Below, piece after piece: positions 16,288-24,824 of a stretch of 64,000 nt of DNA (positions within the stretch are counted from its first letter, which is position 1; each line of letters begins with the position of its first letter). The notes beneath the pieces were generated by a model that saw nothing but the letters and a program-made list of their open reading frames with translations, was not told where the DNA came from and searched no databases. The position numbers and the translations under genes were made by a program. The DNA is from CANMUM01 sp965263365 (GTDB lineage Bacteria > Pseudomonadota > Alphaproteobacteria > Rhodobacterales > Rhodobacteraceae), in contig OZ253672.1 in NCBI GenBank assembly GCA_965263365.1, positions 372,001-436,000 of the forward strand. The letters are read 5' to 3'.

Positions 16288-16324
16288 ATTGATAAATTTA
16301 CTAACTTTGATAAAATTTATTGCT

Positions 16325-16780
16325 ATGGATTTAATTGATAAGAAAATTCTTTTTGAAATTCAAAAGGACGCGAATCGTTCTCACGGTGAAATTGCTGAAG
16401 TTGTGGGGCTTTCAACTTCTGCGTGTCATCGGCGCATTCGTGCCCTTGAGGCGGAAGGTGTCATAAGTGGCTACGTTGCTTTGCTGAACAATAAAAAAAT
16501 TGATCAGCGCGCGGTTGTTTTTGTGGAAATTACTTTAAATGGTCAATCGGAAGAAAAACTTGATGCATTTGAGCGCGCGGTGCAAAATTTTCCGGGGTTG
16601 CTAGAATGTCATTTAATGGCGGGTACAGCTGATTATCAGTTAAAAATTATCGCCAAAAATGTGGAAGCATTTACTGAGTTGCATCGGCAGTATTTAAGTC
16701 GATTGCCGCATGTCGCGAGTATGCAGTCGAGTTTCGCGCTTAAAACGGTTTACCGAACGACAATGCTACCTTTAGAATAG
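16325..16780 (+). CDS. Lrp/AsnC family regulator, likely of ald
   Basis: A 151-residue Lrp/AsnC protein. An N-terminal winged HTH (LIDKKILFEIQKDANRSHGE, LSTSACHRRIRALEAEGVI) is followed by a RAM/ACT-like ligand domain (VFVEITLNG, LLECHLMAGTADYQLKI). I placed the start at MDLIDKK, 12 codons inside the longest frame. Divergence from ald and the palindrome between them point to amino-acid-responsive control of ald. Its last 41 bases overlap the end of azlD on the other strand. Confidence 0.9.
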   Translation: MDLIDKKILFEIQKDANRSHGEIAEVVGLSTSACHRRIRALEAEGVISGYVALLNNKKIDQRAVVFVEITLNGQSEEKLDAFERAVQNFPGLLECHLMAGTADYQLKIIAKNVEAFTELHRQYLSRLPHVASMQSSFALKTVYRTTMLPLE

Positions 16781-17075
16781 TAAATACGATTGCACCAATA
16801 ATCATGCTGGCAAGTGGAGATTTGAATTTTATGCCCACGACCAATGCTGCAATTGAAGAGATAATCCAAACTATGAGCGTATTGAGTTCCATCGGCTTCA
16901 TGTGAAGTTGCGCAATCATCGCGGGAATAATTGCGACGCCGACATAACGTAGATATCTTTCAACATTTTTAGATAGGGTCAGTCCTGCAAATAATATTAA
17001 AAAAGAGCTTCTAAAAACAAAGGTGATTGCGCCAAGTGTCAAAATGACGATCCAAAGATGGGTTGTTGATATCAT
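16740..17075 (-). CDS. azlD: branched-chain amino acid exporter small subunit AzlD
   Basis: A 111-residue, four-helix membrane protein of the AzlD family (TLGAITFVFRSSFLILFAGL, YLRYVGVAIIPAMIAQLHM). It works with AzlC to export branched-chain amino acids or analogues such as azaleucine. It overlaps azlC by 4 bases upstream, and its 3' end overlaps the Lrp gene on the opposite strand by 41 bases. Confidence 0.9.
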   Translation of the reverse strand: MISTTHLWIVILTLGAITFVFRSSFLILFAGLTLSKNVERYLRYVGVAIIPAMIAQLHMKPMELNTLIVWIISSIAALVVGIKFKSPLASMIIGAIVFTILKVALSFGKPF

Positions 17076-17773
17076 TGAGACCCCTCAAGTCTTTTTTCGA
17101 CTTCTGCAGCGACCAAGATGGCAATGAGCGCCGAAATTATAAGCCCGATATTATTGGGAAGAAAATTGAGCCCAACGCCGCCGATTACTGAAATCATGGC
17201 GGCGATCAGATGTGGAATAGATTTTAATGATGGTGCGATCAATGCAATAAATGCCAAAGGGAGGCCGTAGCTGATATCAATATGACTTGGAATTAGGCCG
17301 CCAAAAAAATAACCAATGAGGGAAGCCGAAAACCAAAGAGGAAGAATTAATGCGGATATCCCAAGATAGTAATTGCGTTTGTCCGTGAGGCTCCACTCAG
17401 GGACATTTTCGAATTTCCGTTGGCAGAGAACAAAACACTGATCTACAAGCGCGTATGAAATTAGCAAGCGCTCTTTAAGAGAGAGTTTCGAAAGATGCGG
17501 GGCAAGAGCTGCTGAATATAATAGCATTCTTATGTTCAGTAAGGCGCCTGTCAAAATCGCAAAAAATATCCATTCGCCCTCGCTTAAGATTGTGAGGCTT
17601 GCGATTTGGGAGGCTCCCGCCAAAACAAAAACAGAAAATGCGGTCGTCTCAATTGCACTCAAATCGAGTTCCGCGGCAAATATACCGAAAAGCATCGAAA
17701 AAGGGATGAGTATCAAGACGAAAGGTGTCGCGGAGATCAGCCCTTGAATGAAAGGATGAGAGGGGTTAGTCAT
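17072..17773 (-). CDS. azlC: branched-chain amino acid exporter large subunit AzlC
   Basis: A 233-residue membrane protein of the AzlC family, with an early FVLILIPFSMLFGIFAAE helix, FVLAGASQIASLTIL, and LLNIRMLLYSAALAPHL. It is the large subunit of the AzlCD exporter and is followed directly by azlD (ATGA overlap). Sitting next to ald and an Lrp protein, it may belong to the same amino-acid overflow response, though it is transcribed separately from ald. Confidence 0.9.
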   Translation of the reverse strand: MTNPSHPFIQGLISATPFVLILIPFSMLFGIFAAELDLSAIETTAFSVFVLAGASQIASLTILSEGEWIFFAILTGALLNIRMLLYSAALAPHLSKLSLKERLLISYALVDQCFVLCQRKFENVPEWSLTDKRNYYLGISALILPLWFSASLIGYFFGGLIPSHIDISYGLPLAFIALIAPSLKSIPHLIAAMISVIGGVGLNFLPNNIGLIISALIAILVAAEVEKRLEGSQ

Positions 17774-17798
17774 TATTAAACTCTAGTAGAACAGCTCA

Positions 17799-18362
17799 AT
17801 GTCGAACATAGATACGGAAATTCGTCAAGACCAAGTTGCAGGCCTAATTCTTGCGGGTGGCCGCGGGAGAAGAATGGGAAGCCGTGACAAAGCTCTTGTT
17901 GATTTTGAAGGTGCTTCACTCATTGAAAGGGTGTTTACGAGTTTATCGCCTCAAGTTGACCAAATATTTATTTCCAGACAAGCTGATCAGCAAGATCTTA
18001 GTAAATATGGAAAGGTGTTGACTGATGAATATGCGGATGCGGGTCCACTTGAAGGCTGTAGGGTCGCAATTACTTCAGTGAAAAATATGGATTTCAGGTA
18101 TTTGGTGGTCGTTCCAGTTGATTGCCCGAAAATTCCGAGCGATTTGGTGAATCGATTGATTCAGAACAAAAATATTCATGCGGTTGTGCGCACAGAAATT
18201 GGATTAGAGCCCACTTTTGTGCTGTTTGATCTGAAATACCTAGAAAAAGCATGGGAAGTGATGGAGATAGCAAATGGCGCACTTAAAAATGTCGTCTCGC
18301 AGCCTGAATTTTCAAGAGTGATGTTCACATCTAAAGAGATAAAAAATATCAATTCTTTATAA
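17799..18362 (+). CDS. mobA: molybdenum cofactor guanylyltransferase
   Basis: A 187-residue nucleotidyltransferase of the MobA type, which adds GMP to molybdopterin. The N-terminal LILAGGRGRRMGSRDKAL loop, with its GTP-binding Gly run and Lys, and the GPLEG block, identify it; VVPVDCPKIP holds the metal-binding Asp. No molybdoenzyme or other moa/moe gene is close. The call rests on MobA-type motifs; CTP/UTP transferases of the same superfamily are less likely. Confidence 0.85.
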   Translation: MSNIDTEIRQDQVAGLILAGGRGRRMGSRDKALVDFEGASLIERVFTSLSPQVDQIFISRQADQQDLSKYGKVLTDEYADAGPLEGCRVAITSVKNMDFRYLVVVPVDCPKIPSDLVNRLIQNKNIHAVVRTEIGLEPTFVLFDLKYLEKAWEVMEIANGALKNVVSQPEFSRVMFTSKEIKNINSL

Positions 18363-18485
18363 ATTATTTGTGAATATTTAACTTTAAGATTCTTTTGAGC
18401 TTTTCATTTGATTTTTGATTGGTTTTACTGTCAGAAAGACGGATTTATTAAAATAAAAGTAATGGTGTCAGGTAAATGGTATTAA

Positions 18486-19451
18486 ATGAAGTTGCGATTT
18501 GAAAAACGAACTTATAATTTAAAAATTCCGTTTAGGATTTCGAGAGGGGAAAAACTCTCGGCAGAAGCTTTATTTGTGGAGATGGAAACGCATGGCGTGG
18601 TCGGTTGCGCAGAATCCATTCCCTATGTGCACTATGGTGAAAGTGTGGATGGGTGCTTAAAAGAACTTCATTCAATAAATAGCTACGATCTGTACTTTGG
18701 TAAAAACATTCAGTCTTTTAGTTGTGCGACGCGCAATGCATTGAATTGTGCGATTTGGGATTTGCGCGCTAAGATCGCGGATATCCCTGTATGGAGATTG
18801 CTAGATTTAGACGTGCCTTCACGGGTTCGAACCGCGCAAACGATATCGATGGGTGATGTTGAGTTTGTTGAGAAACAAGCAAATTCCTTAAGTGATGACG
18901 CATTGATAAAGATTAAATTGGGTTCAAAAAACGATTCTGAAGCGTTGCGAATTATTCGAAAAGTGCGTCCGGAGTCGCAGATAATTGTTGACGCAAATGA
19001 GGGTTGGGATGTGTATGGCTATACTTCTATTTTGCCTGCTCTCATAGAGTGTAATGTCGCAATGATTGAGCAGCCATTTCCGTCCGCAAATGACCCTTGG
19101 CTCGACGAAATTGAGAGACCGATACCCATTTGCGCCGATGAGTCTGTACATCATGCGTCTGATGTGGAGCGTTTGAGTCAACGCTATGACATGGTCAATA
19201 TTAAACTTGATAAAGCTGGCGGTTTAGATGAAGCACTTTTAATTAAGCAAGAAGCGCAGAAATTTGGGATGTCTTATATGGTTGGCTGCATGGTCGGGTC
19301 GTCTCTTGCAATGGCGCCTGCATTTCTGTTGGCGCAGGGCGCTGACTTCGTTGATTTAGATGGCCCGCTTTGGTTAGCCGAAGATTGTGCGCATCCGATT
19401 GAATTCGTGGAGGGAGTTATGTATCCTCCTAAACGAGAGCTTTGGGGATAA
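18486..19451 (+). CDS. L-Ala-D/L-Glu (dipeptide) epimerase, enolase superfamily
   Basis: A 321-residue muconate-lactonizing-type enolase superfamily member. The catalytic barrel shows IKIKLG (KxK pair, near residue 142), the metal ligands in VDANEGW, MIEQP and ADESV, and the acid/base Lys in NIKLDKAGG. Similar proteins (YcjG, YkfB) epimerise L-Ala-D-Glu from murein peptides to L-Ala-L-Glu. Two bases separate it from the next gene, a D-amino acid transaminase, so the pair forms an operon suited to recycling D-amino acids from cell wall. Substrate is inferred from family and context. Confidence 0.85.
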   Translation: MKLRFEKRTYNLKIPFRISRGEKLSAEALFVEMETHGVVGCAESIPYVHYGESVDGCLKELHSINSYDLYFGKNIQSFSCATRNALNCAIWDLRAKIADIPVWRLLDLDVPSRVRTAQTISMGDVEFVEKQANSLSDDALIKIKLGSKNDSEALRIIRKVRPESQIIVDANEGWDVYGYTSILPALIECNVAMIEQPFPSANDPWLDEIERPIPICADESVHHASDVERLSQRYDMVNIKLDKAGGLDEALLIKQEAQKFGMSYMVGCMVGSSLAMAPAFLLAQGADFVDLDGPLWLAEDCAHPIEFVEGVMYPPKRELWG

Positions 19452-19453
19452 TT

Positions 19454-20305
19454 ATGAGACAAGTCTATTTGAGCGGTCAATTTGTTGACGAAAATGAGGC
19501 ACGTATTTCAATTTTTGATCGCGGTTTTTTAATGGCTGACGCCGTTTATGAAGGGATTGCGGTTCTTGATGGAAAATTATGTGATCTGGAACCGCATCTT
19601 GCGCGTCTATCGCGCTCTTTAAATGAAATGGGTTATTCATTTAAGGCTAAGGATTTTGATTTTATAACTATGTTGAAAGAATTGGTTGCGATCAACCAGC
19701 TTGAGGAAGGGTTTATTTATCTTCAGGTAACGCGCGGTGAAACCGAGCGAGACTTCGTGATTGCAGATGATCTAACTCCCAATATTGTTGCCTTTACACA
19801 GGCAAAGTCACTAACTTTGGGCGCACAATTTGAAACTGGCATTAAAGTGGTGACTCGGGAGGATCTGCGTTGGGGGCGTTGTGATGTCAAAACAACGCAA
19901 CTTCTTTGGGCGAGCTTAATGAAAACTGAGGCAATCAAGGCCGGAGCGGATGATGTATGGCTCGAGCGTGACGGCGTTGTACTAGAGGGTTCAAGCAATA
20001 ACGCGTTTATCGTGACGCAAGAGGACGCAATCCTTACGCGACCAAACTCAAGGGAGATTTTGCCGGGTATTACACGGCGTGTTTTGCTTGAGTTATGTGA
20101 ACGCGATCAAATTCAACTCGAAGAGCGCTTCTTCACGGTTGAAGAAGCAACAGCTGCCAAGGAAGCTTTTGTAACGGCGGCTTCGAGTTGGGTAGTTCCT
20201 GTCGTGAGCATAAATAATGTTCAAGTTGGAGATGGGAAACCTGGACCAATTTCAGAAAAATTACGCGCGCTTTACGTTCAAAATGCACGCGCCACTTCGA
20301 TTTAG
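19454..20305 (+). CDS. D-amino acid aminotransferase (class IV)
   Basis: A 283-residue PLP-dependent class IV transaminase. Key features are SIFDRGFLMADAVYEG near the N-terminus, the PLP Lys in WGRCDVKTTQLL, and EGSSNNAFIV. The DRGFLMADAVYE block matches D-alanine transaminases more than branched-chain enzymes. The start is the ATG at 19454, two bases after the epimerase stop. Together with the epimerase it would turn murein-derived D-Ala or D-Glu into keto acids. Its end overlaps the DUF1244 gene on the other strand by 4 bases. Confidence 0.85.
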   Translation: MRQVYLSGQFVDENEARISIFDRGFLMADAVYEGIAVLDGKLCDLEPHLARLSRSLNEMGYSFKAKDFDFITMLKELVAINQLEEGFIYLQVTRGETERDFVIADDLTPNIVAFTQAKSLTLGAQFETGIKVVTREDLRWGRCDVKTTQLLWASLMKTEAIKAGADDVWLERDGVVLEGSSNNAFIVTQEDAILTRPNSREILPGITRRVLLELCERDQIQLEERFFTVEEATAAKEAFVTAASSWVVPVVSINNVQVGDGKPGPISEKLRALYVQNARATSI

Positions 20306-20583
20306 TGTGAATCTTTAAATTTTTTGACCTGATCAGCACTCGCATCAGTCTGAAATTTTTCCTTCCATTCTGCATAGGACATGCCGTAAACAATTTCACG
20401 GGCCTCCTCTTTGGAGAGGTTTTTTCCAGCCTCTTCTGAAGCCTCACTCATCCAGCGCGAAAGACAATTTCGGCAAAATCCCGATAGGTTCATTAAGTCA
20501 ATATTTTGCACATCTGTTCGTTCTTGAAGGTGCTTTATAAGCCTGCGAAAAACTGCGGCTTCAATATCTGTTTGTTTATCCAA
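20302..20583 (-). CDS. DUF1244 family protein with TTG start
   Basis: A 93-residue protein matching DUF1244, a small alphaproteobacterial and gammaproteobacterial family of unknown role. The conserved block AAVFRRLIKHLQERTDVQ and then LSGFCRNCLSRWM (two Cys) are clear. The start is TTG at 20583: AAGGAGG lies six bases upstream, inside the end of the previous gene, while the only in-frame ATGs (20625, 20619) would add residues outside the family. It overlaps the amidohydrolase gene by 8 bases and is probably co-translated with it. Confidence 0.85.
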   Translation of the reverse strand: MDKQTDIEAAVFRRLIKHLQERTDVQNIDLMNLSGFCRNCLSRWMSEASEEAGKNLSKEEAREIVYGMSYAEWKEKFQTDASADQVKKFKDSH

Positions 20584-21331
20584 TATATCCTCCTTTTTTG
20601 AGTGATGACGAAATGACATCGCCACATATTTTAGCCCATTTGGCTTGACCTTCTTCGGAGTGGATTAGGTCATTTCGAATTTCGATGAGCGCGTGTGGAA
20701 TTTGATTATGAATTCCGTGCTGATCAAGGGTATCTCCCTTCAAGGCACCGCTGTAAGGTTCGTTATCGCCCACAATAATATTTTTTTGTTGTCTAAATTC
20801 TTGAAGGATTATTTCGGCGAGATGTCGATCTTCGGCAGAGAGGATGCCAATGTGCCAAGGACGAGGGGTGCGCCCGTTGAGTTGGTTGGTAAAGCTATGA
20901 ATTGAAATAATGATTGGGGTCTCACCGGTTTCTCTAATCTTTGATAAAGTTGATGAGATGGCTTTATGATACGGACGATGTAATTTTGCGATGCGTTCAT
21001 GACGGCCTGATTCGGTTATTTTTCGATTCGCCTCAACAATTGTTCGATCGTAAAATTTCATAATTAACGTTGGGTCGTCTTCGCCGCGGTTTGGGTCAAT
21101 AACCAATCGGCTAAACTGCGTAGCGAGTAAATGTGCATCAAAAAAATCAGCTAAGTATTCAGAGACACGTAGTGCGCCAACATCATAAGCGATATGTCGC
21201 TCCATATCTTCTGCACTTATGCCTAAGCTGCCGCCATTTATCCATTCGGGAACCTTGTTGGTCGCATGATCGCATAAAATCACAATACGGCTTTTCTCTT
21301 GAGGAGGTTTGTATAAATATGAGTCTTTCAT
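20576..21331 (-). CDS. N-formylglutamate amidohydrolase family protein
   Basis: A 251-residue protein of the N-formylglutamate amidohydrolase (HutG-like) family. The zinc-site segments are visible: VILCDHATNKVPEW, SRLVIDPNRGEDD and IIISIHSFTNQLNGR. The family releases formate from N-formylglutamate in histidine breakdown, but no other hut gene is near, so the substrate may be different. I start it at MKDSYLYKPP, since an upstream extension would run into the promoter of the divergent pyk gene. It is followed by DUF1244. Confidence 0.82.
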   Translation of the reverse strand: MKDSYLYKPPQEKSRIVILCDHATNKVPEWINGGSLGISAEDMERHIAYDVGALRVSEYLADFFDAHLLATQFSRLVIDPNRGEDDPTLIMKFYDRTIVEANRKITESGRHERIAKLHRPYHKAISSTLSKIRETGETPIIISIHSFTNQLNGRTPRPWHIGILSAEDRHLAEIILQEFRQQKNIIVGDNEPYSGALKGDTLDQHGIHNQIPHALIEIRNDLIHSEEGQAKWAKICGDVISSSLKKGGYIG

Positions 21332-21448
21332 GGAGGTTTCATGCACGAGTTTTAAAAAAAGCTCAAGAATGATAATTTTTGGACTGACAAGCCAAATTGA
21401 ATCGTCTATAAATTCGATAGGCCCGCTACGTAAATTAAAGGATAAACT

Positions 21449-22906
21449 ATGCCTCAAAGACGCCAGCGATCCGTAAAAATAGTCGCAACTCTCGGCCCCT
21501 CTTCAAATTCAAAGGAAATGATCGAATCGCTATATTTAGCCGGCGCTGATGTATTTCGCTTAAATATGAGTCATGGCTCTCATGAGGAAATTAAGGCCAG
21601 ATATGATATTATTCGGGGGCTTGAGGAAAAGTTAGAGATCCCGATCGCCATTCTCGCCGATCTTCAAGGTCCTAAATTGCGCGTTGGTGCTTTTGGGTGC
21701 GACGCCTTTGTGTTGGCTGAGGGACAAAAATTTCGTTTTGATCTTGATGATGCGTTGGGTGATCACAATCGGGTTCAGCTTCCTCACCCTGAAATTTTTG
21801 AAGCGCTTGAACCTGGTGCAACACTTTTGGTGAATGATGGTAAAGTTAAATTACGCGTTGATAAGTATGATCAAAATTCAGCAGATTGTTCAGTTTTGGT
21901 GGCAGGAGAGATTTCAAACCGTAAGGGCGTGAATGTGCCAGATGTAGTTTTGCCGCTTGCCGCTCTTTCTGAAAAAGATCGGAAGGATTTGGAATTTGTT
22001 GCGGAACTAGGCGTTGACTGGATTGCGCTTTCTTTTGTGCAGCGCCCTGAGGATATGCAAGAAGCACGCAAACTAGTTGGGACGCGCGCGGCCGTCCTAG
22101 CAAAAATTGAAAAACCTGCCGCCGTTGAGGCGCTTGAAGACATTATTGCGGTTTCTGATGGAATTATGGTTGCGCGCGGAGATTTAGGAGTTGAGCTCCC
22201 CGTTCACGCGGTTCCGCCGATTCAAAAACGGATTGTTCGTGCTTGTCGTGCGGTCGGAAAGCCTGTGATTGTGGCGACTCAAATGTTGGAGAGTATGATT
22301 GAAAGCCCAGTGCCAACACGCGCGGAAGTCTCTGATGTGGCTCAAGCAATTTATGAAGGCGCGGACGCTGTAATGCTTTCTGCGGAATCGGCCGCTGGGG
22401 GTTATCCTGTAGAGGCTGTGACAACCATGAATAATGTGGCCGAAAGTGTTGAGCATGGTGCGAATTATCGAGAAATAATCGAAGCCGCGCGTACACCAAG
22501 TCGCAGTGGTGTTGCTGATGCGATTACAGTTGCAGCTCGAGAAATTGCGGAAACGACAGATATTAATGCAATTGTAACGTATACACAGTCTGGAACTACG
22601 GGGCAGCTTATTTCAAGAGAACGTCCTGGCGTTCCCATTATTGCGATTACGCATATTCGAGAGACTTCCCGACGCTTAGTTTTGTCTTGGGGGCTGCACT
22701 GCGTGTACATCGATAAAACAGTCGCGCGATTCAAAGAAGCCGTTTTGGCGGCAATTCAAACCTCTCGTGACCATGGTTTTGGTGGCAAAGACGATAATAT
22801 TGTGATAATTGCAGGCGTTCCATTTAATCAGCCGGGTTCAACAAATATTTTGCGTGTCGCGCCTCTTGATGAGCAAAAAGTTTACGGTCAATATTTAGAT
22901 AATTAA
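21449..22906 (+). CDS. pyk: pyruvate kinase
   Basis: A 485-residue pyruvate kinase, making pyruvate and ATP from phosphoenolpyruvate. It has KIVATLGPSS and FRLNMSHGSHEE at the N-terminus, ILADLQGPKLRVG, and the active-site run VLAKIEKPAAVEAL then IMVARGDLGVELP. The ATQMLESMIESPVPTRAEVSD block and a C-terminal allosteric domain follow. It is divergent from the amidohydrolase gene. No clear terminator follows it before the ribosomal protein promoter. Confidence 0.96.
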   Translation: MPQRRQRSVKIVATLGPSSNSKEMIESLYLAGADVFRLNMSHGSHEEIKARYDIIRGLEEKLEIPIAILADLQGPKLRVGAFGCDAFVLAEGQKFRFDLDDALGDHNRVQLPHPEIFEALEPGATLLVNDGKVKLRVDKYDQNSADCSVLVAGEISNRKGVNVPDVVLPLAALSEKDRKDLEFVAELGVDWIALSFVQRPEDMQEARKLVGTRAAVLAKIEKPAAVEALEDIIAVSDGIMVARGDLGVELPVHAVPPIQKRIVRACRAVGKPVIVATQMLESMIESPVPTRAEVSDVAQAIYEGADAVMLSAESAAGGYPVEAVTTMNNVAESVEHGANYREIIEAARTPSRSGVADAITVAAREIAETTDINAIVTYTQSGTTGQLISRERPGVPIIAITHIRETSRRLVLSWGLHCVYIDKTVARFKEAVLAAIQTSRDHGFGGKDDNIVIIAGVPFNQPGSTNILRVAPLDEQKVYGQYLDN

Positions 22907-23179
22907 GTCTTTGCTTAATTAATTTTTGCCATAATCCGCCTGTTAAATGCGGGTCGGGTATTTAGCGCTTTTTGAAGTTCTCCACTTAGCCATTTGCAAT
23001 TGTGATTTTTGAAGGTCGATTCGATTTGTAGATGAGGGTGAACTCAAATCCGTGGTTGATGTTATCGGTTTTTTTATTGGTCTTTCACAAGATATCGTTT
23101 TCGTTGTCAAAAACTGACTTGGACTTTCATAGATTAGGGATTTGAACGTTTATTTTTTGGGCTTCCATTGGTTGCCTGC
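22907..23179. other. non-coding stretch between pyk and the ribosomal promoter
   Basis: About 270 AT-rich bases without a plausible reading frame or RNA gene. A weak CCGC/GCGG hairpin lies near 22937, with no T-run. It separates pyk from the promoter of the ribosomal protein operon. Confidence 0.5.
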
Positions 23180-23208
23180 TTGACGCTTCGAACTAAGGTC
23201 ACTATAGA
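23180..23208 (+). promoter_or_regulatory. sigma-70 type promoter of the rplB operon
   Basis: TTGACG at 23180-23185 and TATAGA at 23203-23208 are separated by exactly 17 bases. This predicts a transcript starting near 23215 and a 5' leader of about 95 bases before rplB. A small AACC-CTGA-GGTT hairpin sits in the leader near 23265. It shows that the fragmentary ribosomal operon has its own promoter. Confidence 0.7.
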
Positions 23209-23310
23209 GAGCCAACTTCGCGATCTTGAGATTCTCTCTTGATTGTGTAGTTTTTTGTTTTTTCAACCCTGAGGTTCAGTTGAATCTCGCCAATAACGGA
23301 AGACAGTAAA

Positions 23311-24150
23311 ATGGCTTTAAAGACTTATAGACCAGTCACGCCAAGCCAGCGCGCGCTGGTTCTGATCGACCGCTCAGATCTTTGGAAAGGGCGTCCAGTC
23401 AAATCTCTTACGCAGGGATTGACGAAATCGGGCGGTCGGAACAATACCGGGCGGATTACGATGCGTCGCAAAGGCGGCGGGGCGAAACGTCTCTATCGTA
23501 TTGTGGATTTTAAGCGTCGTAAATTTGACGTTCCTGCAACGGTAGAGCGCATTGAGTACGATCCTAATCGTACAGCTTTTATTGCATTAATTAAATATAA
23601 GGACGGTGAACAAGCTTATATTCTCGCACCTCAGCGTTTAGGCGTTGGCGATACGATTATTGCTTCTGAAAAGACCGATGTTAAGCCAGGGAATGCGATG
23701 CCGTTTTCGGGTATGCCGATCGGTACGATTGTCCATAATGTTGAACTCAAGCCTGGGAAAGGTGGTCAAATTGCCCGTTCTGCTGGAACTTATGCGCAGT
23801 TTGTGGGTCGTGATGGCGGTTATGCGCAAATTCGACTTTCTTCGGGTGAATTACGTATGGTTCGTCAAGAATGTATAGCAACTGTCGGCGCGGTTTCAAA
23901 TCAAGACCATATGAACCAAAATTTCGGTAAAGCCGGACGCCTTCGTCATAAAGGCAAACGTCCAGCTGTTCGTGGTGTGGCAATGAACCCAATCGATCAC
24001 CCGCATGGTGGTGGTGAAGGGCGTACATCTGGTGGTCGTCATCCTGTGACGCCGTGGGGTAAGCCTACCAAAGGTGCTCGGACTCGTTCAAATAAAGCGA
24101 CGGATAAATTTATCATCCGCTCGCGACACGCTCGTAAGAAAGGACGCTAA
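23311..24150 (+). CDS. rplB: 50S ribosomal protein L2
   Basis: A 279-residue L2 of the large subunit, needed for subunit joining and the peptidyl transferase centre. The conserved MNPIDHPHGGGEGRTSGGRHPV segment contains the key His near residue 230, and GRNNTGRITMRRKGGGAKR is near the start. AACGGAAGACAGTAAA precedes the ATG. It is the first gene of its operon here. In most bacteria rpsJ-rplC-rplD-rplW precede it; none is present upstream. Confidence 0.98.
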   Translation: MALKTYRPVTPSQRALVLIDRSDLWKGRPVKSLTQGLTKSGGRNNTGRITMRRKGGGAKRLYRIVDFKRRKFDVPATVERIEYDPNRTAFIALIKYKDGEQAYILAPQRLGVGDTIIASEKTDVKPGNAMPFSGMPIGTIVHNVELKPGKGGQIARSAGTYAQFVGRDGGYAQIRLSSGELRMVRQECIATVGAVSNQDHMNQNFGKAGRLRHKGKRPAVRGVAMNPIDHPHGGGEGRTSGGRHPVTPWGKPTKGARTRSNKATDKFIIRSRHARKKGR

Positions 24151-24152
24151 TT

Positions 24153-24431
24153 ATGTCTCGTTCAGTATGGAAGGGCCCTTTCGTTGACGCACATGTGCTT
24201 AAAAAAGCCGAAAAAACGCGTGAATCGGGTCGAAATGAAGTAATCAAAATTTGGTCGCGCCGTTCGACAATCTTACCTCAGTTTGTGGGATTGACCTTTG
24301 GTGTTTATAACGGTCAAAAGCATATCCCTGTTCTGGTAACAGAAGATATGATTGGTCAAAAATTTGGTGAATATAGTCCAACACGTACTTATTATGGTCA
24401 CGGTGCGGACAAGAAAGCGAAACGGAAATAA
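24153..24431 (+). CDS. rpsS: 30S ribosomal protein S19
   Basis: A 92-residue S19, which binds the head of 16S rRNA with S13. The start MSRSVWKGPFVDAHVLKK and the later VYNGQKHIPVLVTEDMIG and GEYSPTRTYYGH blocks are family-typical. It sits two bases after rplB and three before rplV, keeping the usual S10-operon order. Confidence 0.98.
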   Translation: MSRSVWKGPFVDAHVLKKAEKTRESGRNEVIKIWSRRSTILPQFVGLTFGVYNGQKHIPVLVTEDMIGQKFGEYSPTRTYYGHGADKKAKRK

Positions 24432-24434
24432 GCT

Positions 24435-24824
24435 ATGGGTAAAACAACTAATCCCCGCCGTGTCGCGGAAAATGAGGCTTTCGCAAAAATCCGAATGTTG
24501 CGTGTAAGTCCCCAAAAACTTAATCTTGTTGCGCAACTTATTCGTAACAAACCAGTCGACAAAGCTTTGACTGAGCTGACATTCTCAAAAAAGCGTATCG
24601 CCGCTGATGTGAAGAAGTGTTTACAGTCTGCTGTCGCGAATGCAGAGAATAATCATGGTCTTGACGTTGACGAGTTAGTCGTCGCTGAAGCATGGGTCGG
24701 TAAAAATTTGGTTATGAAGCGTGGACGGCCACGGGCGCGCGGACGTTATGGCCGAATTTTGAAACCATTTAGCGAAATCACGATTAAAGTACGTCAAGCA
24801 TCAGCAGAAGAGGAGCAAGCGTAA
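24435..24824 (+). CDS. rplV: 50S ribosomal protein L22
   Basis: A 129-residue L22, lining the peptide exit tunnel. It shows VSPQKLNLVAQLIRNKPVD, ALTELTFSKKRIAADVKK and the RGRPRARGRYGRI loop that reaches the tunnel. Its last base is the first base of the rpsC start codon. Confidence 0.98.
   Translation: MGKTTNPRRVAENEAFAKIRMLRVSPQKLNLVAQLIRNKPVDKALTELTFSKKRIAADVKKCLQSAVANAENNHGLDVDELVVAEAWVGKNLVMKRGRPRARGRYGRILKPFSEITIKVRQASAEEEQA

Noticed and set aside
18822..18834. GGTTCGAACC resembling a tRNA T-loop
   Set aside because: It is inside the epimerase coding sequence and no acceptor or anticodon stem surrounds it.
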